Shown: in pieces, positions 9,484 through 17,227 of the stretch | How positions within the stretch are numbered: position 1 is the stretch's first letter | Layout: each line of letters opens with the position of its first letter | Assembly (NCBI RefSeq): GCF_015905305.1 | Contig: NZ_JADZLQ010000001.1 | Location: 1,326,599-1,390,598 of the forward strand | DNA: 64,000 nt | Reading direction: 5' to 3' | Origin: Pinirhizobacter soli | GTDB lineage: Bacteria > Pseudomonadota > Gammaproteobacteria > Xanthomonadales > Rhodanobacteraceae | The notes under the pieces: model-generated | Told to the model about the DNA's origin: nothing | The model's input: only the letters and a program-made list of their open reading frames with translations | The model's database searches: none | Program-made: the position numbers and the translations under genes

Positions 9484-10221
9484 TCAATTTGCCGACAGCA
9501 ACTTGATGGACGAGTCGGCGTTGTCTTCCGACGTCTTGATCGACTTCACCGCCATTTCGTATTGCCTGGACAGGGAAATCATCTTCACCAGCTCCGCCGA
9601 TGCATTGACGTTGCTGCCTTCCAGCGTCCCGGTCGCCAGGCGGACGGTGTCATCGGCCTGCGCCGTGTTCCCATCTGCCGGGTGCATCAGGCCGTCGGAG
9701 CCCTGGACCATCGCCGTATCACCCGATACGAGCTTGATGCGATCCAGGGTGGAGACGGTTTCCGGACCCTGTCCCTGGGGTACTGCAGAAATCGTGCCGT
9801 CTTCGCCAACCTGAAGTTTTGACGCATTGGCAAGCGTGATCGGGCCGCCGCCGCCGATCACCGGATTGCCCTTGGCATCGGTGAGCGTGCCGTCGGCGGT
9901 GAGTTGCAGGTCGCCGGCCCGGGTATAGGCCTCGCTGCCGTCCGGTGCCTGCACGGCGATGAACCCCGGGCCACGCACGGCTACATCGAGCGTGCGGCCG
10001 GTGGACTGCAGCGCGCCCTGGGTCATGTCGTTGCCCAGTCCATAGGCCACGGTGTTGATACGGGTCTTTTCGCCATCGCCCAGCACGGGAACGGACGTGA
10101 ACGAAGTCAGCTCGCTCTTGAAGCCGGTGGTACTGGCATTGGCAAGATTGTGGCTGACCGCGTCCTGGGCCCGCATCATCTGCGAGGCCCCGGTCATCGC
10201 GACATAGATGGAATGATCCAT
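9484..10221 (-). CDS. flgF: Flagellar proximal rod protein FlgF
   Basis: 245 residues. The N-terminus MDHSIYVAMTGASQMMRAQD then AVSHNLANASTTGFKSELT is FlgF-specific in starting with a short MDHSIYVAM segment; the C-terminus SNVNASAELVKMISLSRQYE then MAVKSIKTSEDN completes the coiled coil. It is one of the proximal rod proteins. Gene order flgE-flgF-flgG supports the call and distinguishes it from its paralogue FlgG. Confidence 0.95.
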   Translation of the reverse strand: MDHSIYVAMTGASQMMRAQDAVSHNLANASTTGFKSELTSFTSVPVLGDGEKTRINTVAYGLGNDMTQGALQSTGRTLDVAVRGPGFIAVQAPDGSEAYTRAGDLQLTADGTLTDAKGNPVIGGGGPITLANASKLQVGEDGTISAVPQGQGPETVSTLDRIKLVSGDTAMVQGSDGLMHPADGNTAQADDTVRLATGTLEGSNVNASAELVKMISLSRQYEMAVKSIKTSEDNADSSIKLLSAN

Positions 10222-10248
10222 GGCTAAAGACCCTTATCGCTTCTTCGC

Positions 10249-11472
10249 TTAGCGCGAGATCGCGTTGAACAGCGTGCTGGCCAGCGTGTTGTCCACGGTC
10301 AATGCCTGGGCATTGGCCTGGTAGTTGCGCTGGGCCTTGATCATGTCCACCAGCTGGCTGGTGGTATCGGCGGTGGAGGAACTCTCCAATGCGCCGGACT
10401 GCACGGTGCCGAACTGGCCGGAACCGGAGCTGCCCATCACGGCCGTGCCCGCGTCGGCACTGGCAAGCCAGGTGGTATTTCCGGTCTGGCGCAGGCCCTG
10501 CAGGTTGGCGAAGTTGGCAAGCGCCACCTGCCCCAGCTGCGCGGTCTGGTTGTTCGAGTAGTTGGCCGTGACCACGCCCTTCGAATCCACGTCGATCGAG
10601 GAAAGCGTGCCGGCCTCGTTGCCGTCCTTGTCCACAGCGCCCGCGGAATAATCCGTGCCGAACTGGGTGGTGTTGCTCATGTTCAAGGTCATCGTGACCG
10701 GGTTGGAACCGTTGCCGAAGTTCACCGGGTTGAAGGCCAGGTTGCCGTTGGCGGGCGTGGTCAGCTTGCCGGCCGCATCAAACGTCATCGCTTGCGTGCC
10801 GGCGTCCTGGCCGTCCATGAACAGGTGCGCGTCCCAGCTGTTGGTACCGGTCTTGACGTAGTACACCGTGGCCGCGTGCGATCCACCTTGCGAATCGAAG
10901 ATGTTGAAGGTGGTGGTGTTGTTGTAGCTGTCCGAATCGGACGTGCTGAAGGGCGTGGTGGTAGGGACCGAGGCGCTGGAGGGAAGGTTCGCGCTGATCG
11001 CAGCCTTCGTGCTGGCCGTAGCCGCGCTCTGCGCCGTGGTCAGGTTGAGGTTCTTCAGCGTGCTGGTGTCGAAGCCGCCGCCGATGGCGTTGGGCGGATA
11101 TACCTGCAGGTTATAGCCTTCCTGCGTGAGCACATTGCCCGAGGCATCCTCGTGGAAGTTGCCCGCGCGGGTATAAGCCAGGCCGCTGCCGGTGTTGACG
11201 GTGAAGAAGCCGTTGCCGGAGATGGCGAAGTCCAGGCTGTTGGACGTGGTCTCGATGTCACCCTGCTGGAACTGCTGGGCCACGTCGGTCATGCGCGTGC
11301 CCGAGCCCACGGCCGTGGCATTGATGTTGTTGCCGGTCACGGCGAACACGTCGGCGAACTCGGCGCGCGAGCCCTTGAAGCCGGTGGTGTTGGCGTTGGC
11401 CAGGTTGTTGGAGATCACGTTCAGGTCGGACTGCGCGGCATTGATGCCGGTCAGCGTGGTATTGAGTGCCAT
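10249..11472 (-). CDS. flgE: Flagellar hook protein
   Basis: 407 residues. N-terminus ALNTTLTGINAAQSDLNVIS then NNLANANTTGFKGSRAEFAD; C-terminus LESSSTADTTSQLVDMIKAQ then RNYQANAQALTVDNTLASTL. The Thr/Asn/Gly-rich centre is the surface-exposed hook domain. FlgE polymerises into the universal joint between rod and filament, capped during growth by FlgD, which is encoded immediately upstream in the operon. Confidence 0.96.
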   Translation of the reverse strand: MALNTTLTGINAAQSDLNVISNNLANANTTGFKGSRAEFADVFAVTGNNINATAVGSGTRMTDVAQQFQQGDIETTSNSLDFAISGNGFFTVNTGSGLAYTRAGNFHEDASGNVLTQEGYNLQVYPPNAIGGGFDTSTLKNLNLTTAQSAATASTKAAISANLPSSASVPTTTPFSTSDSDSYNNTTTFNIFDSQGGSHAATVYYVKTGTNSWDAHLFMDGQDAGTQAMTFDAAGKLTTPANGNLAFNPVNFGNGSNPVTMTLNMSNTTQFGTDYSAGAVDKDGNEAGTLSSIDVDSKGVVTANYSNNQTAQLGQVALANFANLQGLRQTGNTTWLASADAGTAVMGSSGSGQFGTVQSGALESSSTADTTSQLVDMIKAQRNYQANAQALTVDNTLASTLFNAISR

Positions 11473-11507
11473 GAGTCAAGTTCCTCGGATTCGAAGTCGA
11501 AAGTGCG

Positions 11508-12179
11508 TCAGAGAATTTGCGCGACCTGGGCGAGCGGCACGCCGCCCACGCCAGCCACTTGCAGGTATGTTCCGACGGTCGATCCGCCATACCCCACGCC
11601 GGTCACGGTGCCGGAGATGAAGGTATTGGCCGAGGTACCGGCGTCGGTGGCCGCAAGCGTGTAGGTTCCCGCCGCGACGGCTTTGCCACTGTCGTCCTTG
11701 CCGTCCCAGGTGAACTGCGAGAGGCCCTCGCTCTGGGTTCCGAGATTGATCGTGCGCACGGGGTTGCCGGACGCATCGGTGATGTTGATCACCACGGCGC
11801 CGGCCGTGGCCACGTTGACCGCGCCCTTGGTCGCGGTGCTGCCGTCATAGGCGGTGGTGGTGGCCGGCACCATCACGTTGCGACCGACCAGGCTTGCTGA
11901 ACTGAGCACCTGGCCCGTTTGCGAGGCGCTGGAGAGCTGGCTGGCCAGCGAGGTCACCGTGGTGTTCAGGTCCTGCGTGGCCGACAGCGTGGAGAACTGC
12001 GCCATCTGCGAGGCGAACTGCTGGTTGTCGACCGGGTTGGTCGGGTCCTGCGCCTGCAACTGGGCCACCATCAGCTTCAGGAAGTCACTCTGCGACATCG
12101 CGCCGGTCGAGGATGACGACGAAGACGACGACGATGAGTTCGACGTATTGGTGGTGTTGTTGGTATCAACGGTGCTCAT
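11508..12179 (-). CDS. flgD: Flagellar hook-capping protein
   Basis: 223 residues. A Ser/Thr/Asn-rich N-terminus, including a long serine run around residues 16-25, precedes the conserved MSQSDFLKLMVAQLQAQDPT and NPVDNQQFASQMAQFSTLSA segment. A FlgD Ig-like domain (INITDASGNPVRTINLGTQS, then FTWDGKDDSGKAVAAGTY) occupies the C-terminal half. It caps the growing hook. The serine run is encoded by a trinucleotide-repeat-like tract near 12113-12138 that could be prone to length change. Confidence 0.95.
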   Translation of the reverse strand: MSTVDTNNTTNTSNSSSSSSSSSSTGAMSQSDFLKLMVAQLQAQDPTNPVDNQQFASQMAQFSTLSATQDLNTTVTSLASQLSSASQTGQVLSSASLVGRNVMVPATTTAYDGSTATKGAVNVATAGAVVINITDASGNPVRTINLGTQSEGLSQFTWDGKDDSGKAVAAGTYTLAATDAGTSANTFISGTVTGVGYGGSTVGTYLQVAGVGGVPLAQVAQIL

Positions 12180-12187
12180 GGGAATTC

Positions 12188-12625
12188 CTACTTGCCGAGG
12201 TCGAGGGTTTTCAACATCAGCTGCTTGGCTGTGTTCATGACCTCGACGTTGTTCTGGTACGAACGCGAGGCGGAAATCATGTTGACCAGTTCGTCGATCG
12301 GGTTGACGTTGCTGGAGTAGACGCGGCCTTCGGCATCGGCCAGCGGGTTGCCGGGTTCGTAGTGCGAATCCACCGGTGCCTGGCTTTCGCTCACGCCCAG
12401 GATCTTCACCCCGCCCATGGCGCTGTCGGCATCGCCGCCTGCGCCGACGCCGCCCATCTGGCGGGCCATGGCGGCCGAGAACAGCGGCGACTTCGCACGG
12501 TAGGCCGCTTCCGGGCTACCGGCGACGGTGTCGGCGTTGGCCAGGTTGCTGGCCGTGGTATTCAGGCGCATCGACTGCGCGGCCATGCCGGTACCGGCCA
12601 CGTCGAAAATATTGAAAAGACTCAC
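12188..12625 (-). CDS. flgC: Flagellar basal-body rod protein FlgC
   Basis: 145 residues, normal length. N-terminus MSLFNIFDVAGTGMAAQSMR then LNTTASNLANADTVAGSPEA; the C-terminus contains NPIDELVNMISASRSYQNNV. It is a proximal rod subunit. Its start overlaps the flgB stop by 4 bases, so translation is coupled. Confidence 0.96.
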   Translation of the reverse strand: MSLFNIFDVAGTGMAAQSMRLNTTASNLANADTVAGSPEAAYRAKSPLFSAAMARQMGGVGAGGDADSAMGGVKILGVSESQAPVDSHYEPGNPLADAEGRVYSSNVNPIDELVNMISASRSYQNNVEVMNTAKQLMLKTLDLGK

Positions 12626-13035
12626 GAGCTGCTCCCGTTGATGGCGGTGCGCATCATGCGGATCTGTGCGGTGATGAAGCTCAAGGAAGCCTGGTAGTGC
12701 ACGGCGTTGCCGGCGAACTGGGCCTGTTCCACCTGGGTATCGACGGTATTGCCGTCCATCGTCGGCTGGGAGGCCACGCGGTAGGCCAGCGACTCGTGGC
12801 CCGGGATGGCCCCCATGCCGCCCAAGTCCTTCTCGGACGTCGCCGTCATCTGCAGGCCGCCGCTTTCGCCTGAGCCGGAGGCCGCCGCCAGCGCCTGGCG
12901 GAAATCCACATCACGCGCCTTGTAGTCGGGCGTGTCCGCGTTCGCCAGGTTCGAGGAAATGACCTCGGCACGCTTCTGCCACAGGCCGAGGGCCTGGGTA
13001 TGGATGCCGAACATGTTGTCGGTGAAGTTGCTCAT
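12622..13035 (-). CDS. flgB: Flagellar basal-body rod protein FlgB
   Basis: 137 residues. FlgB features are MSNFTDNMFGIHTQALGLWQ then KRAEVISSNLANADTPDYKA near the N-terminus and a C-terminal rod helix (AVHYQASLSFITAQIRMMRT). It is the first gene of the eleven-gene rod/hook operon. A sigma-54-type promoter lies 34 bp upstream, and a GGGG ribosome site about 8 bases before ATG. Confidence 0.96.
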   Translation of the reverse strand: MSNFTDNMFGIHTQALGLWQKRAEVISSNLANADTPDYKARDVDFRQALAAASGSGESGGLQMTATSEKDLGGMGAIPGHESLAYRVASQPTMDGNTVDTQVEQAQFAGNAVHYQASLSFITAQIRMMRTAINGSSS

Positions 13036-13068
13036 GCGCCGAGCCCCGTGGAATGACGGAGTTCGTTG

Positions 13069-13084
13069 AGCAAGACCTATGCCA
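13069..13084 (-). promoter_or_regulatory. Sigma-54 (RpoN) type promoter of the flgB operon
   Basis: On the minus strand the sequence reads TGGCATA-GGTC-TTGCT, matching the RpoN consensus TGGCACG-N4-TTGC in the invariant GG and GC and their spacing. The predicted start is about 12 bases downstream, leaving a leader of roughly 20 nt before flgB. RpoN plus an FleQ-type activator driving rod and hook genes is established for Pseudomonas and Xanthomonas. Confidence 0.8.
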
Positions 13085-13179
13085 TCAATTAACTATATGA
13101 TTTAACTTGATTTAATAGCTTGGCGGCATTTTTCCGGCGCGACCCGGGCGCCGGAATTCAGGCACTTGGGGGCCTTTAG

Positions 13180-14124
13180 TTACAACGACGCCCAGCGGAC
13201 GGGCTCTTCCGCCGGCAACAGCTCCACCACGGCCGCGGCGAGTATGTCGGGCTGGAATTTGGCGATGAAGCGGTCGGCACCCACCTGGTTCACCATCGAC
13301 TCGTTGAATACGCCGCTGAGCGAGCTGTGCAGCAATACCTTCAAGTGCTTCAGGCGCTCGTCCTCGCGGATGGCGCGGGTAAGCGCGTAGCCATCCATGC
13401 GTGGCATCTCGATATCGGAGATCACCATGGCCACGTTGTCGTCGCTGTCGCCTTCGGCCAGCGCCACCAGCTTCTCGTAAGCTTCCTGGCCATCGTTGGC
13501 CACCACGCAATCCAGGTTCATCTGGCGGAACAGTTCCACGATCTGCGTGCGGGCCACCATCGAGTCATCCGCCACCAGCACCCGGCGGGGGCGCCGGCGG
13601 GCGTCGCCCGGGACGCTGCCGATGCGCGATGAAAGTTCCACCTTGGCAGGCTCGATGCAGGCGAGCACCTGCTCGACATCGACAATGGCCAGCAGGTTGC
13701 CGTCCAGCCGTGTCACGGCATTGACACGGGGGCCGTAACCCAACGACGGCGGTGGCGCCGCCATGCCGGCGCCATCGCAATGAACGATGCGCTGCACGTC
13801 AGATACCAGGAAGGCCTGCACGCTGCGGCTGAATTCGGTGACGATGAAATGCGCCTCCGGGTGATCGGCCAGCGGCGGATACCCCATGGCCTGGGCCAGG
13901 TCGATCACCGGGATGGTCTGGCCGCGGTAGTCGAAACTGCCGGCGATAAGCTCATGCATGCTGGGCATGCGCTCGAGCCGCTGGCGGCGGATCACCTCGC
14001 GGACCTTGAACACGTTGATGCCGAAGTCCTGTCCGTCGCCGAGACGGAACATCAGCATGGCCACGCGGTTGTGGCCCGCCAGGCGGGTGAAGCGTTCGAC
14101 GGTTTCGAGCAGCGGGCCGGCCAT
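13180..14124 (-). CDS. cheV: Chemotaxis protein CheV (CheW-receiver fusion)
   Basis: 314 residues from ATG 14124; the frame is open further upstream but MAGPLLETVERFTRLAGHNR is the family start. Residues about 15-165 are a CheW-like coupling domain (MLMFRLGDGQDFGINVFKVR, then FDYRGQTIPVIDLAQAMGYP). Residues about 185-310 are a response-regulator receiver: acidic pocket VLVADDS, phospho-acceptor Asp in MVISDIEMPRMDGYAL, and the conserved Lys in FIAKFQPD. CheV couples receptors to CheA and tunes adaptation. It sits upstream of flgB in the same direction, 145 bp apart, and diverges from the MCP/flgA operon. Confidence 0.94.
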   Translation of the reverse strand: MAGPLLETVERFTRLAGHNRVAMLMFRLGDGQDFGINVFKVREVIRRQRLERMPSMHELIAGSFDYRGQTIPVIDLAQAMGYPPLADHPEAHFIVTEFSRSVQAFLVSDVQRIVHCDGAGMAAPPPSLGYGPRVNAVTRLDGNLLAIVDVEQVLACIEPAKVELSSRIGSVPGDARRRPRRVLVADDSMVARTQIVELFRQMNLDCVVANDGQEAYEKLVALAEGDSDDNVAMVISDIEMPRMDGYALTRAIREDERLKHLKVLLHSSLSGVFNESMVNQVGADRFIAKFQPDILAAAVVELLPAEEPVRWASL

Positions 14125-14156
14125 GCTTAGGTTAAGTCCATGCTTGGGATGGCGGC

Positions 14157-14184
14157 TTATCGGCCGGGGACGGGGGAAACTGAA
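14157..14184 (-). promoter_or_regulatory. FliA (sigma-28) type promoter upstream of cheV
   Basis: On the minus strand TTCAGTTT, 12 bases, then GCCGATAA. The -10 element is identical to the FliA consensus GCCGATAA. The -35 element matches 6 of 8 positions of TAAAGTTT and the spacer is one base longer than the usual 11. It lies about 33 bp before the cheV start. Late-class control of chemotaxis genes by FliA is known; this site is a prediction. Confidence 0.55.
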
Positions 14185-14197
14185 GGCTCGGCTCGCT

Positions 14198-14213
14198 TGG
14201 CATATGCCTTGCT
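14198..14213 (+). promoter_or_regulatory. Sigma-54 type promoter of the MCP-flgA operon
   Basis: TGGCATA-TGCC-TTGCT on the plus strand keeps the GG and GC dinucleotides at the RpoN spacing. It shares the TGGCATA element with the flgB promoter. The predicted start near 14225 gives a leader of about 50 nt to ATG 14274. Confidence 0.75.
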
Positions 14214-14273
14214 TCCTCAAGTCTCGCGTCCTCGTGTCGATCTATGGGGACACCCTCGGAGCCGTCGTTATCT

Positions 14274-15581
14274 ATGAGCCTTATCTGGAGTCAGCAGGTC
14301 GAGCAGATCGCCCAGGCGCTTGCCGCCGGCGATGCGGCCCGCGCCAAGTCGCTTTCCAAGCAATTTCCGCGGGCGGCACGGGCACTTGCGCCGCTGCTGG
14401 CCGCGCCGAAGCTGCGCACCGCACCCTCGGCCGCCACCCAGGCGCTCGAGCAGCAGGGCCTGGTGTTGTCCGGGGCCCAGGCGATGGGCACCCAGCTGGT
14501 GGAGCTGACCCGCTGCGTCGACGACGCGCGTGACAGCGTCGGTCGTTTGACGGATACCGGCGCCAGGATTTCCACGGCGCTCGATGCAAGCCACGCGGGC
14601 ATCGCCGGCATCGCCCAGGCGCGCGACCAGGGTTCGAACAATGTCGCAGAGCTCGACGGCCAGCTGCGCCTGCTGCGCAGCGCGCTGTCGGGCATGACCC
14701 GCAACCACGCCAAGTTCGCCGGCTACGTCGAGCAGATCCGCGCGCTCACCGCCGCCGTGCAGGACATCGCCCACCAGACCAACCTGGTGGCGCTCAACGC
14801 CGCCATCGAGGCCGCCCGCGCGGGCGAGGCCGGCCGCGGCTTCGCCGTGGTAGCCGACGAGGTCAAGCAGTTGGCCGAGAAAACCGCCCAGGCCACCGGC
14901 GAGATCGAGCTGGTGACCCACGCTGTGGGCGAATTCTCCGGCCAGCTGGAAGAATCCGTACAGCAGAGCCTGCGCCGCCTGGACCAGAGCAATACGGGCG
15001 TTGAGGGCATGCAGGGAGCACTGGCCAAGGTGGCCGACGCCGTGAACAGCACCCGAAGCCAGATCGATGGCGCCCGCGAGGGCTTGGGCGGCTTGCACGC
15101 CCGCGTTGCCGCGGTGCAGGCCACCCAGGCGTCGCTCGGTCGCGTGGCCGGCGAAATCCGTCGCCAGGGCGATGGCCTTTCCCGCGCCGCGGTGCTGGCC
15201 CACCGACTGGTGATGACACGAATTGACGGCGACGGCGAGCTCGATGCCGCAAGCCTGAGCCAGATGATCCGCGAAGCCAGCCAGGGCATGCACCATGCCG
15301 TGGACCTGGCCACGCGTGATCCTTCCGGCATGGATCGCCGCTGGCTTGATACCACCCACCTGCAGCGCATGATCGAACGCCTGCGCAGCCAGCGCGATGC
15401 CACGGCGGGGCTCGCCCTGGCCGAGGCGGGTGAACGTTTCACCACGCACAGCCAGGTTTTCGTCAGCCTGCTTGGCGAAGGCAAGCATGCCGAAGCCGGC
15501 CAGGCCGCGCCCCAGCTGCATCGCGAGCTCGACGCCATCGTGCAGAACCTTTCCAACGTGCTGACCAGCCAGATCGCATGA
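14274..15581 (+). CDS. Soluble methyl-accepting chemotaxis-type protein
   Basis: 435 residues. The frame also allows ATG 14244, but [20 protein letters not shown] from 14274 looks like a true helical start; neither has a strong ribosome site. The signalling-hairpin tip ([20 protein letters not shown] then [20 protein letters not shown]) lies near residues 168-207, and long heptad-rich helices flank it. There is no signal peptide, transmembrane helix or periplasmic sensor. After the signalling domain comes a helical extension of about 130 residues that I do not recognise. The stop overlaps the flgA start by 4 bases (ATGA). It is probably a cytoplasmic receptor controlled together with basal-body genes. 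Confidence 0.88.
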   Translation: MSLIWSQQVEQIAQALAAGDAARAKSLSKQFPRAARALAPLLAAPKLRTAPSAATQALEQQGLVLSGAQAMGTQLVELTRCVDDARDSVGRLTDTGARISTALDASHAGIAGIAQARDQGSNNVAELDGQLRLLRSALSGMTRNHAKFAGYVEQIRALTAAVQDIAHQTNLVALNAAIEAARAGEAGRGFAVVADEVKQLAEKTAQATGEIELVTHAVGEFSGQLEESVQQSLRRLDQSNTGVEGMQGALAKVADAVNSTRSQIDGAREGLGGLHARVAAVQATQASLGRVAGEIRRQGDGLSRAAVLAHRLVMTRIDGDGELDAASLSQMIREASQGMHHAVDLATRDPSGMDRRWLDTTHLQRMIERLRSQRDATAGLALAEAGERFTTHSQVFVSLLGEGKHAEAGQAAPQLHRELDAIVQNLSNVLTSQIA

Positions 15582-16270
15582 TCCGCGCGGCCGCCCTTGC
15601 GCTTGCCCTGGCCCTCGCCTTGCCCGTCGCGGCGGGTGAAGCGCCGTCGGCGGCGCGCCTGTCGGCCATCGCCACGCAGTACCTGAAGGACAATCCGCCC
15701 GTGCCCGGGGCCCGCATGGAGGTAACCTCCGAACCGATGGATACGCGCCTTGCGCTGCGTCCATGCGCCGGCACACCGACGGCGGCCATCCCTGGTGGGC
15801 GGGCAGCTGGCCCACGAATCACCGTGGCCATCACCTGCCCTGACGACGGCGGGTGGACGGTTCGCATCCCATTGCGGGTCAAGCAGTTCGTGTCGGTGCT
15901 GGTGACCACCCGGCCGCTGACGCGGGGCGATGGCCTGGCCGCCGACGATGTCCACGCCGAGGAACGCGACGTCGCCAGCATGGGATATGGCTATATCGCG
16001 AACCTCGCCCAGGTCGAAGGTCGTGCCCTGGCTCGCCCGCTCCGCGCAGGCACCGTGCTGGCCCCGGGGATGCTTGCCGGCCGCCAGGCCGTGCACAGCG
16101 GCGACTCGGTGATGATCCTGGCTTCCATCGACGGCATCAGCGTGCGCGCCGAGGGCGTGGCCCTGGGCAGCGGTGACAACGGCGCCCGGGTGATGGTGCG
16201 CAATGCCAATTCCGGCAAGGTCCTTAACGCCATCGTGCGCAGCCAGGGCAGCGTCGAGGTAATCCAGTGA
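15578..16270 (+). CDS. flgA: Flagellar P-ring assembly chaperone FlgA
   Basis: 230 residues. A signal peptide ([20 protein letters not shown]) targets it to the periplasm. The mature part contains the SAF-like domain ([20 protein letters not shown] through [14 protein letters not shown]) and the C-terminal [20 protein letters not shown] and [14 protein letters not shown] typical of FlgA. It helps FlgI polymerise into the P ring. The ATG overlaps the MCP stop codon, so expression follows that gene. Confidence 0.95.
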   Translation: MIRAAALALALALALPVAAGEAPSAARLSAIATQYLKDNPPVPGARMEVTSEPMDTRLALRPCAGTPTAAIPGGRAAGPRITVAITCPDDGGWTVRIPLRVKQFVSVLVTTRPLTRGDGLAADDVHAEERDVASMGYGYIANLAQVEGRALARPLRAGTVLAPGMLAGRQAVHSGDSVMILASIDGISVRAEGVALGSGDNGARVMVRNANSGKVLNAIVRSQGSVEVIQ

Positions 16271-16335
16271 CCGGCTGCACGAAAATCATGGGCTGAATCG
16301 ATTCACAATCGTAGCGGCCGAATTCCGCCAGGGGC

Positions 16336-16362
16336 TAAAGTTCTGGCGCCCCAGGCCGTTAA
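16336..16362 (+). promoter_or_regulatory. FliA (sigma-28) type promoter of flgM
   Basis: TAAAGTTC, exactly 11 bases, then GCCGTTAA, against the consensus TAAAGTTT-N11-GCCGATAA (one mismatch in each element). It is 30 bp upstream of the flgM ATG. FliA control of flgM closes the usual feedback loop, because FlgM is the FliA anti-sigma factor. Confidence 0.85.
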
Positions 16363-16392
16363 GGGACGCGAAGGGCCGCCAAGGAACCAAGA

Positions 16393-16698
16393 ATGAACAC
16401 CACGATCAAGACCGGCATTACGCCGCAGCAAACCCAGCCCAAGGCGCCCAGCGCCGCGGCGGGCCAGCCTGCGTCCGCCGACCAGGTTGCTTCCACCGTG
16501 AAGACCAGCGACGACAGTATCAGCCTCACCAGTTCCGCCCAGGCACTGGGCCAAGCCAGCAAGGCGGGCGATGTCATGGACACGCACAAGGTCGAAGCCA
16601 TCCGCCAGCAGCTTGCCAGCGGCACGTACCAGATCAACCCAGGCGCCATCGCCACGAACCTGCTGAAGCTGGAAGGCCAGCTGGGCGGCCAGTCGTGA
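16393..16698 (+). CDS. flgM: Anti-sigma-28 factor FlgM
   Basis: 101 residues. A disordered N-terminus rich in Thr, Gln, Pro and Ala is followed by the conserved half DSISLTSSAQALGQASKAGD and VDTHKVEAIRQQLASGTYQI-type sequence (here MDTHKVEAIRQQLASGTYQI), then NPGAIATNLLKLE. FlgM holds FliA inactive until the hook is complete and is then secreted. It has its own FliA-type promoter and overlaps flgN by 4 bases. Confidence 0.95.
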   Translation: MNTTIKTGITPQQTQPKAPSAAAGQPASADQVASTVKTSDDSISLTSSAQALGQASKAGDVMDTHKVEAIRQQLASGTYQINPGAIATNLLKLEGQLGGQS

Positions 16699-17138
16699 AC
16701 GCCGGCCTGAATGCAGAGATCGCTGTCGCCGTCGAGGCGGTGATCGGCCAGATGCATCAGGCCGTGACCACCCTCCAGCAGGCACTGACCGACGAACGCC
16801 GCGCACTCGACGCGGGCTCGGCCGATGCCCTGGACGAAGCCACCAGCTTCAAGCAAAGCCTGCTGCGCCGCCTCGAAGCGCTCGATGTCGAGCGCAAGCA
16901 CCTGGGCCGCGCCGGCAACATCGACACTGCCCTGCACCCGGCCTGGCCTTCCATCGTCGACGGCCTGGCGCGCTGCAAGGACATGAACCAGATCAACGGC
17001 GGCATCGTGAACCAGCGTCTGCGCCACGTGCGCAAGGCATTGTCGCTGCTCACCGGCCGTCCGGAAACCAGTGAACTGTACGGCCCGGGCGGTTATGCCC
17101 GCGGTCCCGCGCGCCCGGGGATGCTAGCCCAGGCATAG
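16695..17138 (+). CDS. flgN: Flagellar export chaperone FlgN
   Basis: 147 residues, start GTG at 16695 inside the flgM stop (GTGA overlap). The protein is almost wholly helical, with FlgN-type pattern LQQALTDERRALDAGSADAL, then FKQSLLRRLEALDVERKHLG and MNQINGGIVNQRLRHVRKAL. FlgN escorts FlgK and FlgL, the last two genes of the opposing operon. The family is poorly conserved; position directly after flgM makes the call firm. Confidence 0.9.
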   Translation: MNAGLNAEIAVAVEAVIGQMHQAVTTLQQALTDERRALDAGSADALDEATSFKQSLLRRLEALDVERKHLGRAGNIDTALHPAWPSIVDGLARCKDMNQINGGIVNQRLRHVRKALSLLTGRPETSELYGPGGYARGPARPGMLAQA

Positions 17139-17227
17139 GCAACAAGCAGAAAAGGACCACGGTGCGCGGCTTGGAAAGGGGCGGGTGCCGTGGGTGACAC
17201 GAAACCCACCATCGACCGGCCGTCCCC

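Noticed and set aside
14268-16096. Two long minus-strand frames (515 and 457 codons) opposite the MCP and flgA genes
   Set aside because: The plus-strand products are clear family members and the antisense frames have shadow composition only.
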